Notes under the pieces: model-generated
What the model was told of the DNA's origin: nothing
The model's database searches: none
What the model saw: only the letters and a program-made list of their open reading frames with translations
Assembly: GCF_900090045.1 (NCBI RefSeq)
Contig: NC_041782.1
Span: 2,447,001 to 2,511,000, forward strand
Reading direction: 5' to 3'
DNA: 64,000 bases
DNA from: Plasmodium malariae
Taxonomy: Eukaryota; Apicomplexa; Aconoidasida; Haemosporida; Plasmodiidae
In this document: piece after piece, positions 52,858 to 64,000 of the stretch
How the letters are laid out: every line of letters begins with the position of its first letter
Position numbering within the stretch: the first letter of the stretch is position 1
Program-made: the position numbers and the translations under genes

Positions 52858-53826
52858 ATGATGGAACAAAAAATTGAGTTAACAACTCTTATTAAAAAAC
52901 TTACATTTGTGCTTGTAATTTGGATTTGTCACTTTTACATTGATGCGGTAAGTTAATATTATTTAACTATACTTGAATTTTTCTTATTTTTTTTGTTATT
53001 ACTGTTATGATATAATGAAAATATATTTTTGCTTAAATTATAATAAATATTTGCTATCTTTTATTAGAGTTCGCTTAATCAATCTCGGTGTAAAAACTAC
53101 AAGGTTGGTAAAAAATTATTTACAAGAAATTATAGATTATTATCAAAATATAAATAGAATAAAGATTTAAATGTTGTAAATTTAAAACAAGAGTTATCAA
53201 ATATTGGAGAGCACGAAACAATAGATGTAATTTATAATGAGAGATGGAAAACAGATAAAAAGAAACAATTAAATGGATGTTCACCAAAGAATGCAGTAAT
53301 GAATAAACGAGAACTTAAAAATAAAACTGATATATTTGAACGAAAAAAACATTCCAATTTAGAAAAAAAATTGTTCAAAGAACTAGAATTCTTAGATTTT
53401 CTTAAAAACAGAAGAACGATTAGTGATAAACTTTACAAAAAAGTAATATATAAAAAATGCGGTTTACGACTTGTTTTACCTTTGTTTTTGCTGTTGTTAT
53501 TATTAAAAATATTCATAGTAGATTTGTCATTTACTTCTGTATCTAGTGATAAATGGTGGTTGGCGGAAATAACAGGGTTGGATACTTATAAAAGACAGTT
53601 GTCTCCTCCAGCATGGATGAATGACTATTTTAGTTGGATTACACAAACTATATTTGGGCTAATACAAAAATGCAGCGGCGCTTCAAAGTGTGTATTCGGG
53701 CATTTTATTCGCACTGTTATATATTTAATACCATTCATTATATTTATTGTCATGTTTATATCAGCAGTTTTTTATTATAATAAGAAAGTTAAAAAATATA
53801 AAAAAATTAAGTTCAGAAGGAGGTAA
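52858..53826 (+). pseudogene. fam-l gene B, complete except for one in-frame TAG
   Basis: Exon 1 (52858-52947) encodes 30 residues with the family signature WICHFYIDA after a hydrophobic core. Two ATG codons stand in tandem at the start. The donor is GCG|GTAAGT, the intron is 120 nt and the acceptor is TTATTAG. Exon 2 is 53068-53826. RNYRLLSKYK is the export-motif region; RxL is kept, but the fifth position is Lys. The next codon is TAG (53155), where related copies, as I recall them, have Gln. After it the frame is open to the end. It shows the family block beginning ERKKHSNLEKKLFKELEFLD (from about 53338), then FLKNRRTISDKLYKK, and membrane segment 1 (LPLFLLLLLLKIFIVDLSF). A loop with Trp and Cys follows, then segment 2 (YLIPFIIFIVMFISAVFYY) and a basic KKVKKYKKIKFRRR end. 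Reading past the stop would give about 282 aa, normal for fam-l. It could be a polymorphic null allele, a recent pseudogene or a sequence error. Confidence 0.88.
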
Positions 53827-56737
53827 ATGTATAATAAGTAATATGATTCTTTCTGTAAGGAATTCTTTAACAAGAAGTAATATATTTAGTGATATACTTA
53901 ATAAATACACATATATTGCTTTGATTATATATATATATATATATATATATTCGTATACTTAGTCTTTTTGATGGGCAACAATTTAAAACCATGTTCTTCG
54001 TTCTTTTGTGAATTTTAATGTTTTAGAATTTTCGAATTAGTATTGTAAATTTTTTATTTAAGCTTATATAAATTTGTTAAAATATAATCATTTGGGTACA
54101 TAAATAGATTTCTATAAAAAATAAATGTTTGTCTGTTAAAAAGGAATATATACTAGTAAATGAATATAATTTTATTCATGTGTTGTAATTTTCATTTTAC
54201 TAGAATTTTTTACTTTATTTTTCACATCTTGATATTGTCTAATATTTTTATTTATTCAGATTTTTTGGACGTGTATTATTATTTTTAAATTAACGATAAA
54301 TATGTTTCACTTGTACCGAATAAAGGAAAATGAATATTTTTGGTTGAATTGATATTTATATACTTATATTTTATTTTTTACTTAAAAACATTCTTAATAT
54401 TTATTCTGTAAGTTATTTTCAAAAGAAATATAGAACAAAACATATTTATTGTTAAAAAACTCTTAAGGGACTTTTAGCTTTTTTTTGAACGGTATAAAGG
54501 ATAAAATATAAATATATAATAAAAAAATATTTTTTAAAATTATGGTTTGCTTACAATTTTTTTCTAACTTAAGTATTCTAAGCCATTACGATTAATTGTA
54601 TAATTAAAACCAATTATATTATTATTTATTCTAATTATAGTGATAATTAATTTTCTCAAAAATTAATTAATTATATATTACATTGAATATTGATAAATAA
54701 ATATATTATAATTTGTTTTAACTTTTTATGTCCTTTAACGATTAAGTTAATGAATTAAATTTAAGAGAGTATTATCAGAAGATATGTACTTTTTTTTTTT
54801 TCTTTTTTTTTTGCATATTTCTAAATTTCTAAAAATGAGTTAAATGTGTAAGGATCTAAATTATCATTAAAAGTAATTTAAAAAAAAATATATTTTTTAG
54901 TATAATCCTATCATTTGTACGTATTTATTCGTAGATTATTTATGGTATTCTATAAATATATTATGTTTTAGTACAATTTTAAGGATATATAAAAATATAT
55001 GCTTCTATATTAATAGTTCTTTATTCTTTCATTTTTGTAAGGCTTATTTTTTAAAAAAAGTATAAGTAAAAAAATAAAGAAAAAAATAATGTTTTTTTAT
55101 ATATAATACATAAATAGAGTTTTATATTTTGGATTATTGTTAATAAATAGCCGACATTTTTTTAATTTAATTATTATTTTAGTAACAGTTGCATGGAGTG
55201 TTTTATTAGATTTGTGGCAATTATACTGTTCCAAAAAATAGTAGGATATATACATCTATTATTAAATTTACATAATTGTTGATTTAATTATATTTTTAAA
55301 TTATTACGTAAATATGTATAGTAAAGTATACTTGAAAATAAAAAATATTGTATCTTTATTCTTTATATAATTATGAAAATAAATCAATAAATATTTGTAT
55401 TAAATGAAATGAAAAAATCAAAAAAGTTTAAGATAATTAAACATTCCCATGAATACTTGAGAATGTAATAGAAATTAATGTATTTATTTTTTTACGTTAA
55501 ATGGAATTTATACGTAATTTTAATTTATTTAATAAAACAAGTAATATACTACGTATTTTACCATTTCTTATTTTTTAACTTATTTATCTGTAAAATAATT
55601 TAATTCATCAAAATAATTATTGACGAAATGGTCAAAGTACATAATATACACCATAAGAGTGTCATAATGGATGTTAAAATATACAAATGTAATGTTGTGG
55701 AATAAAATTATATGTACGTCAACTTTTGCAGCTTGATTTCATAATTCAAATAAATTATTTTAACTATAATATTTTTCTTTTTTTTTTTTTTAGTGCAATA
55801 ATATTTTTTTTTTATAATAAATTTATATTTCATTTTATCTGTGTTAAAATGTACAGAAAGGAAAAATAATAGGATATAAAATAATTTTTTTATTTTTAAA
55901 TATACTTACATAAAAACTTAAATTGTTTCTCTTTTACCTTAAAAAAATATTTTTTATTTGTATTAATTTATAAATAATAGTATAATATAAATTAATTCAA
56001 AAAGATTTTCATTCGAAAAATAACTAAGTCTTCCTTGTTTCAAAAGTTTTTTTATTTAATCCGTTTTTATATCTTAAATTTATATTGTTAATGATACTTT
56101 TGCATGTTCTAGTTATGTGCTAATGTATATACAATATAACAAAAAAGTATTTTCCGTAACTTCATATTCCATTACTATTATTTTTACTGTAATAATTAAC
56201 AATTTATTTAACTAGAAAAGAAGCACTACAAAAAAACATTTATAAAATTAGAATTATTTTTTTGAAATGATATAAAAATTTGTAATTATATTGTAAATAT
56301 GTATATTAGTATACGTTTTCTAGATGTTGTTCTTTTTTTTAAATGAAAAGAAAAATTTTGCAACCTAATAAATAATTTTTTTTTTTAATTTCATCTTAAT
56401 AATTTTCTTCATATAATCATTTATTTTTTTAAAATTAAATTATAAAAAAAAAATTCTGCCTCTTTACTATTAAATATTTAATTTAAATATAATGAGAAAT
56501 TATAATTTAGTTTTATTCTATTTTTTCTGTGACAATCTATATAGATATTATTCTAAATTTGAAAAATATTCTGTATTTCTAAAAAATAAATGAAGCAATT
56601 TTATAATAATTCATTTTGAAACATTTAAAATAAATTAACTAATTTAAAAATAATAATATGAATAGCCTCTTTTATTATTTTCAAAATTTTAAATTATAGT
56701 TATTATTTTTATTAGTTAATATATATTTACATTAAAA
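53827..56737. other. Spacer between fam-l B and exported pseudogene 3
   Basis: There is no gene here. The first few hundred bases resemble the 3' flanks of fam-l A and C. A TA tract lies at 53925-53950. The block at 55180-55330 repeats 51700-51860, upstream of fam-l B, so part of this spacer derives from the same duplicated DNA. The last part is the 5' flank of the next gene. Confidence 0.5.
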
Positions 56738-57538
56738 ATGTATAGAATAAAAGAAAATTTCAATTCTACCATTCTCATTAATTTTTTTTTCTAATCTCTT
56801 TTATTTTTGTTATTCCGTTATAATAATAACACTGTATTATAATATTATTTCGTTCTTTCTTTTATTTTTTGTTGTTGAGTATATTATTTTTAAACTTAAT
56901 ACTTAGCTTGGAAATACATATCCTCGTAAATAATACGTATTTACTATTTTTTTTTTTAGAATAACTGCAATAAGTTATTGGAAAAAAAAAATAAGTTAGA
57001 TCGAGCTTTAGATTTAACAACTAATTGAATGCTAGCACGTCATTCATTTAATGGAAAATGTAATGGGCGACACAAAAAATTATTAGATGAAAATTATATA
57101 TCTGAATATGACATAGATACATTATCAGTAAACGAAGAATTAAAGGAAAGTTCATTAAATAGTGAAGAATGGGATGGAGTGGCTAAAAGTAATAAGTCTT
57201 CGTTATTTAATAGAATGGATGTATTTTGCGAAAAACAAATATTCAATTTTTTAGATTCCTTTTATCAATTAATGAATAAAAAAGTTAACAACTGGGATGA
57301 AAAAAGAACCATACGTATAGAGATTATAAAATTAGCACTTATTCCATTATCTTTATTAATGTTGAGTTTATTTATATTTTTAAAATTATGTTCTATATTT
57401 AAAGATCTCGCTTCTAATAGTAGTTCTGGAGAAGGAATTTTATTAGCTTTCACATTAGCAATGTTCTCATCCATTATATATGGTATTTTTTATGCATATA
57501 AAAAATATAAGAAATATAAAATGATAAAGAAAAAATAA
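56738..57538 (+). pseudogene. Two-membrane-segment exported protein, pseudogene 3
   Basis: This is the third paralogue and has the longest open part. Exon 1 (56738-56833) has a start, KENFNSTILI, a T run, TAA at 56792 inside the hydrophobic core, then residues ending RYNNNT before a GTATTA donor. The intron is 126 nt and the acceptor is TTTTTTTAG. Exon 2 starts at 56960 with NNCNKLLEKKNKLDRALDLT. TGA (57026) lies exactly at the PEXEL Arg position (TN-stop-MLARH), and the acidic fifth position is Arg. From the ATG directly after it, 169 codons are open. They include an acidic, Ser-rich middle, the family block FCEKQIFNFLDSFYQL, two hydrophobic segments (LALIPLSLLMLSLFIFLKL; GILLAFTLAMFSSIIYGIFY) and a basic YKKYKKYKMIKKK tail. 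That open frame lacks a signal peptide, so it could not be exported even if translated. Two independent nonsense changes make this a pseudogene. Confidence 0.8.
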
Positions 57539-60500
57539 TTATAAAATTTGTAATAATTTTAGGGTTTTTTCTTAAGAAGAATTTTTAAATTATAAGAAAT
57601 AGTTATGTATAGTATTCTTAAGAATATTTTGTTTACAGGAAGAATACATGCTATTACGTAATTTTTATAATACCATCTGAACATATACATCTGTTTTGAT
57701 ATAAAATATAAAAATATATGTTCTTAATTCTTAGTAAATTTGATTGCTTTATTCTATAAATTCGTATTTAAAATTTGTTTTCGTGCGTATTTTAATACAG
57801 TGATATAAAATATGTGTGAATTTATATTTTTTCTTGCAAAATATGTGTTCCATAAAATGCATTTAAAAATGTGTATATTTCATTATTTTATTAAATTTGT
57901 AGGATAATTCATATTTTATATTTGAAAGTACGCTTATTTTGTTCTCATTTCTTTTATTATTATACGGTAAAAAATATACTGTTTTGTTATACAATTAAAA
58001 AAAATGTATGATATGTTTTAAATCAATTGTAGTTGTCTTTTTTTGTTTGTAATATATGGAAAAAAGTGTAATAATTTGTTTTTATAAAAAGAAAATTTCA
58101 TTATTATTTATTATAATTAATAGTATGTTAAATGAACTAAAATAAGTATACGATACAAAATAAATTGTTTTTCGTAAATGTTTAAATTTGTAAATGATTT
58201 ATGTATTTGGAATTATATACTTATAATAGTATCATATTCTTTCTAAGAATCAATTATTTATAATTGATCCGTAATTTTGTGGATTATAGAAAATTGGAAC
58301 TAAATAAGAAATAAACACCTTATGTGCACTGTATACTTAAAATGTACTTTTAATTTAATTTATTATAATTAATTAAGTATATGTTAAAATGAAAGTTGAA
58401 TGTATATTCTACTTTAATTTTTACTTTTTTCTAAGCGACCTGAGTATTTAATGAACAAAGAGTAATAAATTGTTATGATCTATTTTAGAAATAAACTTTT
58501 TTTTGCTTTGTAATAATAATTATTTTAAAAAATGAACTATGCATATGTACAAGTTCAATTATAAATGAAAAATACAAAAACAAATTAAACTTTTTGACGT
58601 AATATCCTATGTAAGAATAATTATTTTAAAGATTATGCTGTTATGTAGATTTTTCTATATGTGAGACAAAAAAAGTGTCAATGATATCATAAAAGTATTA
58701 TTAAGTATGAAAATTTAATACTAAAAAACTATGAATATGTCGATACTAATAATACTACTTGTTTAATGTAATAAAAAAAAAGAAATATAAATCGATATCA
58801 TTTACTTTTTGTTTAAAATAATTTCATTTGATTTTATTAATTTGATCATTTATAATATGTTTTAACAAACGTATAATAATATATCTATAAAGCATTTAAT
58901 TAAAAAATGAAGGGATCTAATATTTTATGAAAAATGTATATGTAAGCATTTTATATGCTTGTATTTAATAAATTAAATTTGATTCTATATAAATTCTAAT
59001 TAAAATGAAGATTATGATTATCATTTTTTATTTATCCGAGTCATATATACTAATATTCCCATTTCTTGATACTGAGGCTGTATATACTTGTATTATTTAT
59101 TAATATATGTTTTTTGGGGTTACAAAAGATGGAACTAAGTAATAATATATTTTGAATTATGTAATTTATAATCATGATGATAAAAGATTAAGTAATGTCA
59201 TTCTTTTTTATACTTTTTATTTAATATTAGTAATTAAATATATATTTCATATAATTAATTTTATGTATATAAATATATTTTATTTTTAAAATAACTATAA
59301 ATAAATACTAATGTATTTTATAGAATCAATTCGCTTTTACATAACACACTTTTTATCAGAAATAATATATGCGTTTAATTGTTCTATATATATTCGTTTC
59401 TAATGGTACTTTATGTATTTCATAAAAAATTTATTTTAACTTTTTCCTTTCAGTTCTTTATAAATTTATTTTTTCATTAATTTATATACATCAATTATTA
59501 AGAAAAATATACAATTTGAATATATATATATAAACTTTTAATTTTACTTAAAATATCTATTTCTATAAAAGTTTTTTTTTATAGTTTGGAACAATTATAA
59601 TAATTTATTATGTAGTATATTTACATTTGATAACTAGGTATTTTCATATCACAAATTCGATATTACAAATTTTAGTAAATTATCTAAGTGTTAATGAAAA
59701 TTATTTTATGAAAGAAGTGAATTTAAAGGATGGTTTAAATTATTTTATGGAATTTTTTACTAATAATATTTATCACATCTTAAAAGAAAATTATGTAGAT
59801 GAAAGTTTTTATATAAAGTCATTTTTTTTTTTATTTATTTTATACATCCGATATGGGCATCATAAATATATAATTTATGAAATTCTTTAAAGTATTTTTA
59901 TACATCTCAATACTTAATCAAGTTAAATAATATTATTTATGATTATATATATTTCTTATGAATCAATGTCTAGTGTGTTAAGGGATGAAATACTTTTTAT
60001 AATATATTGAAAAATAAATAAAAATATTTATTATACAGAAGTAGATTATTTTATATTGGCTGTGGTGCATTAAAATAATACATAGATATTATATATTAAC
60101 TTTAAACATTTTTTAATTTAAAATAATACTATATTTTATATTTTTAGTAAAAGAAGATACATAAAAAAAAAAAAATTGTAAAAGTAAAAAATATACATAT
60201 TGTTAATATTATTAAAAAAACAAACATTATTAATTTGTATTTAATGAATATTATATTGGGAAGTTAGAGTAATATTGTACTTTTCATTCCCTTAAAACTT
60301 ATTTATAAGGGATATCAATTCCATACTTAAAGTAATATGTAATAAATTAATAAAATATTTTTTCATACTTATCAAAAAAATTAGAAAGCATGCATTATAA
60401 TAAATTAAGTAATTCTTTTGTATGATCTTTTAGTTTGAATAATTATTATTTAGTTGTACTTTATTACACATATTATATTTTTAAAAATATCATTTGTAAA

Positions 60501-62692
60501 TTGAAAATTTTATATAATAAATCATTTGTTTGAAATTACAAACTTTGATATGTTCTGTGTTAAGAAAAATTTTAAAAGAACCATTCTTATTTATTATTAT
60601 AACTTTTTACATAAATGATTTATTATACATTTTTCTATGTGGTTATAGGGTAAACTTTATTATTATTATTTTTTTGTTTTACTTTGAAAAAGAAATTTTG
60701 AAGAATTTTGCTTTTTTATAATTATTATGTAAAAATTAGTGTTAGTAATGGCATAAATTATCAAAATTATATATGTATAATGAGGAGAAAGTTAATATTT
60801 TATTACTAAATTGATGTATTTTTTATGTGCTTTCTTAATTTAAAATATAAATAAATAAAATAAGCAAATATAGATATATTTTTTGAAAAAATTTCTCACA
60901 AAAGTTATTAGAGAGAATGAATATTCATAAAACTGAAAAAGAATACTTACAAGTAAATGTTTAGCAGGACATTACTATGTAATGCTTGTAATTTTCATGA
61001 TTTATTTCATAATATATATATGGATTAGTAAGAAATTTTTAAATATGTTAAGGTATATTTTGTATATAAATAATAACTTAGATTAAAAAAGTAGGATCAC
61101 CAATTTATGGGAGAAAATATCGTGGATTAAATAAGATCCTTCATAAAGGATGTTTTGACAATAATATAAGTATATATTAAAAGTATATTTATATATAATG
61201 GTATTAATTATTTTAAATATTTCTTATTCGTTTTTTTATAAATTAAAAATAATATTTTAAATTTAGTTATATTTTTCTTTTTTTATATTTTTAATTATAC
61301 ACTAGGAAGTTAAAAATTTATAAAAACGATAAGGTAAAGTTACATATCAGATTATTACAGTAATAATTTGTACTTATAATATTTTTACGTTTATCAATAT
61401 GTTCTCTATACCGCTTAAGGAATGGAAATAATTGAGTATAATATATTTTTTCGCTTTAACTTATTTTTAATGAAATATTATTTATTTATATATTTATGTC
61501 TTTTGAATATACGGTTTCTCTAAATTATGTTTTAAGCAACATATACTATAAAAAGAATAACTAAAGAATTATATGTTAGATCTAAAATTGTAAATAGAAA
61601 AATTATTAACTTATATATTTTAGAATAATATATTGTTATTATTTATCTTTTGTTATGTACTTACTGTAACCTTTGTGTTATTCTCATTTGTAAATTTATT
61701 TCATTTAATAGGTTTATAAGTTAATGAAATAGTACGCAATAATTCTACAACATTTTTACATTTAAACTGAATTTTTTTTTTATTATGTTCATATATCCTC
61801 TAAATATACAAATAAATAAAAAAAGACAAATAAATAAATCAAGGCGTATGCATATATAGATTTTTCATGTAAAAGTAATAATATAAATTAAACTTAAAAA
61901 TTATAATATTCAGAAGGTATAAAATAAAAAATATTTTTTTATTTAACTTTTGAAATATATATTTATCCATGAATTAAGTAGCATGCTATAAATTCGATCT
62001 ATTAAATATATTATTGACCACATGTGAATGAACTCTTTAAATTGTATCTAAAGAATATATTATAATAATTATAATATAAAATGTTGTACAAAATATTTAA
62101 ATTTTAATTTATTATTACTATTAATATATTGACATAATAATTAATATTTTTAGGAGGAATAAAATATTCTTATAAAATATGTTTTTAAAATTAGAATTAT
62201 TAATGGATAAAGTACTTAAATTTAATAATTATTCTTTTAGTATATGGAGGAGTATATTACTTATATAATCTACATATTCTCTACTATATATAAACTCAAT
62301 GTCTTCATATAACTAAATATCACATATATATATTTTTAGTATATACTGTAAAGGATACATAAAAATATTATTTAATTAGTTCATTACATTAACTAATTAA
62401 ATTTTATGTATGGAATATTCATGAGGGTATTTAAATTATTTAATTTTATTGAAAATTATTTTTAATTTCTAGAAAAACTTAAGATAAAAATTACATAATA
62501 TATTTTTGAAGTAATTATGCTTTGTATACGTTATAAGATGCATTAGCTTTATGTATATTATAACATCAAATATTTATGAATCTCTATTAAAAAAAAAAAA
62601 TTTACATTAAATATAGTATTCTTTATCATAAGAAGTTCATCATATTATTATTAATATTATTTTTTCCAAATGTGTTACAAATCAAAAACCAT
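57539..62692. other. 3' flank of exported pseudogene 3 (repeated segment, copy 3) and 5' flank of fam-l C
   Basis: There is no gene here. 57.54-60.8 kb is a diverged repeat of the DNA after exported pseudogenes 1 and 2. It includes 'ataattattatgtaaaaatt' and 'gtaatggcat' near 60715-60755, matching 34330-34365. The 87-codon frame near 59.63-59.89 kb falls within this repeat and is not open in the other copies. 61.95-62.69 kb matches the 5' flank of fam-l B. Confidence 0.55.
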
Positions 62693-63683
62693 ATGATTGA
62701 ACTAAAAATTAAGTTGTTCATATTTATTCAAATTACTCTGTTTTTCCTTTTAATGAGGATATGCCATTTAGGAAATGATGAGGTATGACAATAATAAAGA
62801 TATTTATATGATTCATATTTTTTGAGTTTTATATTTTTTAATACTATTTTTTATAATTAATTTATTTATTCTATTAAAAAATATTTACATTTTTTTTTTT
62901 TTTAAGAGATTGGTTAAAACATATTTGAAAGAAAATTGTAAGTATATTAAAAAATTAAATACAATAACGTATGGGTTACTAACAAGATGTAAACATTGCG
63001 TGGATTTAAATATTGTAAATTTGAAAAAAGATATTCCAATTAATGGAATGTGCAAAAAAGTATATACATATATTAATGCAGAATGGAACACATCAAAGAA
63101 CAAACAATAAAATGGAAATTCACCTAAGAATCTGGGGGACCATAAACAAAATATAAACAATAAATCTTGTATGTTTGAAAAAAAGACCTTTTCCCATATT
63201 GAAAACGAAATATTCAAAGAACTATATTATAATGATTTTCTTAAAAACACCAAGACAATTGATAAGAAGACTTATAAAAATATTGTTCGTAAAAAATATG
63301 GATTACTAGTTTCTTTACCTTTATTATTATGTTTGTTGTTATTAATTGTATTCATAGTAGACTTATCAGTGGGTATAGCTTATAAAAGTAATGGGGGGAT
63401 TATAGAGTATATTAGGACTGAAAGACTATTTAGAAACTTTGTCTGAGACTTCTGAATGATGTTGCCTAATACTTTAGAATGGGTAAAGTGGAACTTATTG
63501 TGGCTATCGGCATGTAATAATTTAGATACGGGTACACATAAATTGTATTTTTTAGTTTCATTAGTTGATATTATAATGTATTTTATACAATTCTTTTTAT
63601 TAGGTGTTTCAATTATGTCGGCAATTTTTTATTACGATAATAAAGTTAAAAAATATGAAAAAATCAAGTACGAGAAAAGATGA
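62693..63683 (+). pseudogene. fam-l pseudogene C, three in-frame stops
   Basis: Exon 1 (62693-62782) encodes 30 residues beginning MIELKIKLFIFIQITLFFLL and ending ICHLGNDE, then a GAG|GTATGA donor. The intron is 124 nt. Exon 2 starts at 62907 after TTTTTTAAG and keeps one frame to 63683, but contains TAA at 63108 and TGA at 63444 and 63453. The family blocks are intact: VNLKKDIPINGMCKK, then FEKKTFSHIENEIFKELYYN, FLKNTKTIDKKTYKNIV and membrane segment 1 (VSLPLLLCLLLLIVFIVDLS). They continue with segment 2 (IIMYFIQFFLLGVSIMSAIF) and the basic end KKVKKYEKIKYEKR. The export-motif position reads YGLLTRC, so the Arg is missing. Splice sites and reading frame are retained, and only nonsense changes disable it. 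This suggests relatively recent loss (inference). Confidence 0.85.
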
Positions 63684-64000
63684 ATTGAATAATGAGGAAT
63701 ATATTTGCTTATGTGATCTAGTCCTTAATAAGAAATATTATTTGTAATATCTTTTATTATATACTTATTAAATAAAAAGTATTGCTTCTATTTTTTTAAA
63801 GCACTAATATATACTTGGACTTTCTGATATACAACAATCAAAAGATATATTCTTAGTTCTTTTGTGAATTTGAATATTTTAATTTTCTTCAGTTTGTATT
63901 AAATGTATTGTTTGAGTTTAATTAAATTATGTGAATTAATATATATATATTTCTAATAAAATAATATTTATGAAATGTATATACAAATTTATTAAAGTTA
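63684..64000. other. 3' flank of fam-l C
   Basis: This is A/T-rich sequence similar to the start of the 3' flanks of fam-l A and B, including 'ttcttttgtgaatttgaata' near 63860, and contains no gene. It continues out of the window. Confidence 0.5.

Noticed and set aside
57265..57474. 69-codon minus-strand frame
   Set aside because: It is antisense to the open part of exported pseudogene 3.
59627..59890. 87-codon plus-strand frame
   Set aside because: It is within copy 3 of the repeated 3' flank; the corresponding stretches near 33.2 and 48.6 kb are not open in that frame. The start is not supported.
62885..63217. 110-codon minus-strand frame
   Set aside because: It is antisense to exon 2 of fam-l C, whose family motifs are clear on the plus strand.
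1..64000. Search for tRNA, rRNA, telomere repeats, CRISPR arrays and insertion sequences
   Set aside because: No cloverleaf-like G/C-rich patch, no tandem GGGTT(T/C)A-type repeats, no regularly spaced direct repeats and no transposase-like frame were seen.

Overview
This window looks like a subtelomeric segment of a Plasmodium chromosome. The species is most likely Plasmodium malariae or a close relative. The DNA is extremely A/T-rich, with long T and A runs and TA microsatellites. Genes have short introns with GT/AG borders. The gene content is that of subtelomeric multigene families: a reticulocyte-binding-protein homologue, fam-l genes, an STP1-type gene, a pir-like gene, and small exported proteins built as signal-peptide exon, PEXEL-type motif and two C-terminal membrane segments. 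fam-l is, to my knowledge, specific to the P. malariae lineage, and is the main reason for the species call. Assignments rest on remembered family signatures, not on a database search.

Layout. 1-4.97 kb: no gene I can support. 4.97-13.32 kb (minus): an apparently intact two-exon reticulocyte-binding protein of about 2,731 aa. 13.3-19.8 kb: no supported gene. 19.8-22.7 kb (minus): two badly decayed coding relics, one resembling a tryptophan-rich antigen. 27.4-28.3 kb (plus): fam-l pseudogene A. 30.3-31.1 kb (plus): two-membrane-segment exported pseudogene 1. 35.6-36.5 kb (minus): an apparently intact two-exon exported protein of 260 aa. 39.0-39.7 kb: small relics. 40.8-43.2 kb (minus): STP1-type pseudogene with an open C-terminal part. 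45.6-46.4 kb (plus): exported pseudogene 2. 49.6-50.9 kb (plus): pir-like pseudogene. 52.9-53.8 kb (plus): fam-l B, broken by a single TAG. 56.7-57.5 kb (plus): exported pseudogene 3. 62.7-63.7 kb (plus): fam-l C with three in-frame stops.

How it fits together. Only the two minus-strand genes at 13.3-5.0 and 36.5-35.6 kb look intact. The plus-strand part is a decaying array in which fam-l genes alternate with an unnamed exported family. The flanking DNA repeats with them: about 4 kb downstream of the exported genes, and about 0.7 kb upstream of the fam-l genes. Much of the damage can be explained by single G/C-to-A/T changes. Examples are TGG to TAG, CGA to TGA or CAA, ATG to ATA, and a splice-acceptor AG to AA. 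I saw no tRNA, rRNA, telomere repeat or CRISPR.
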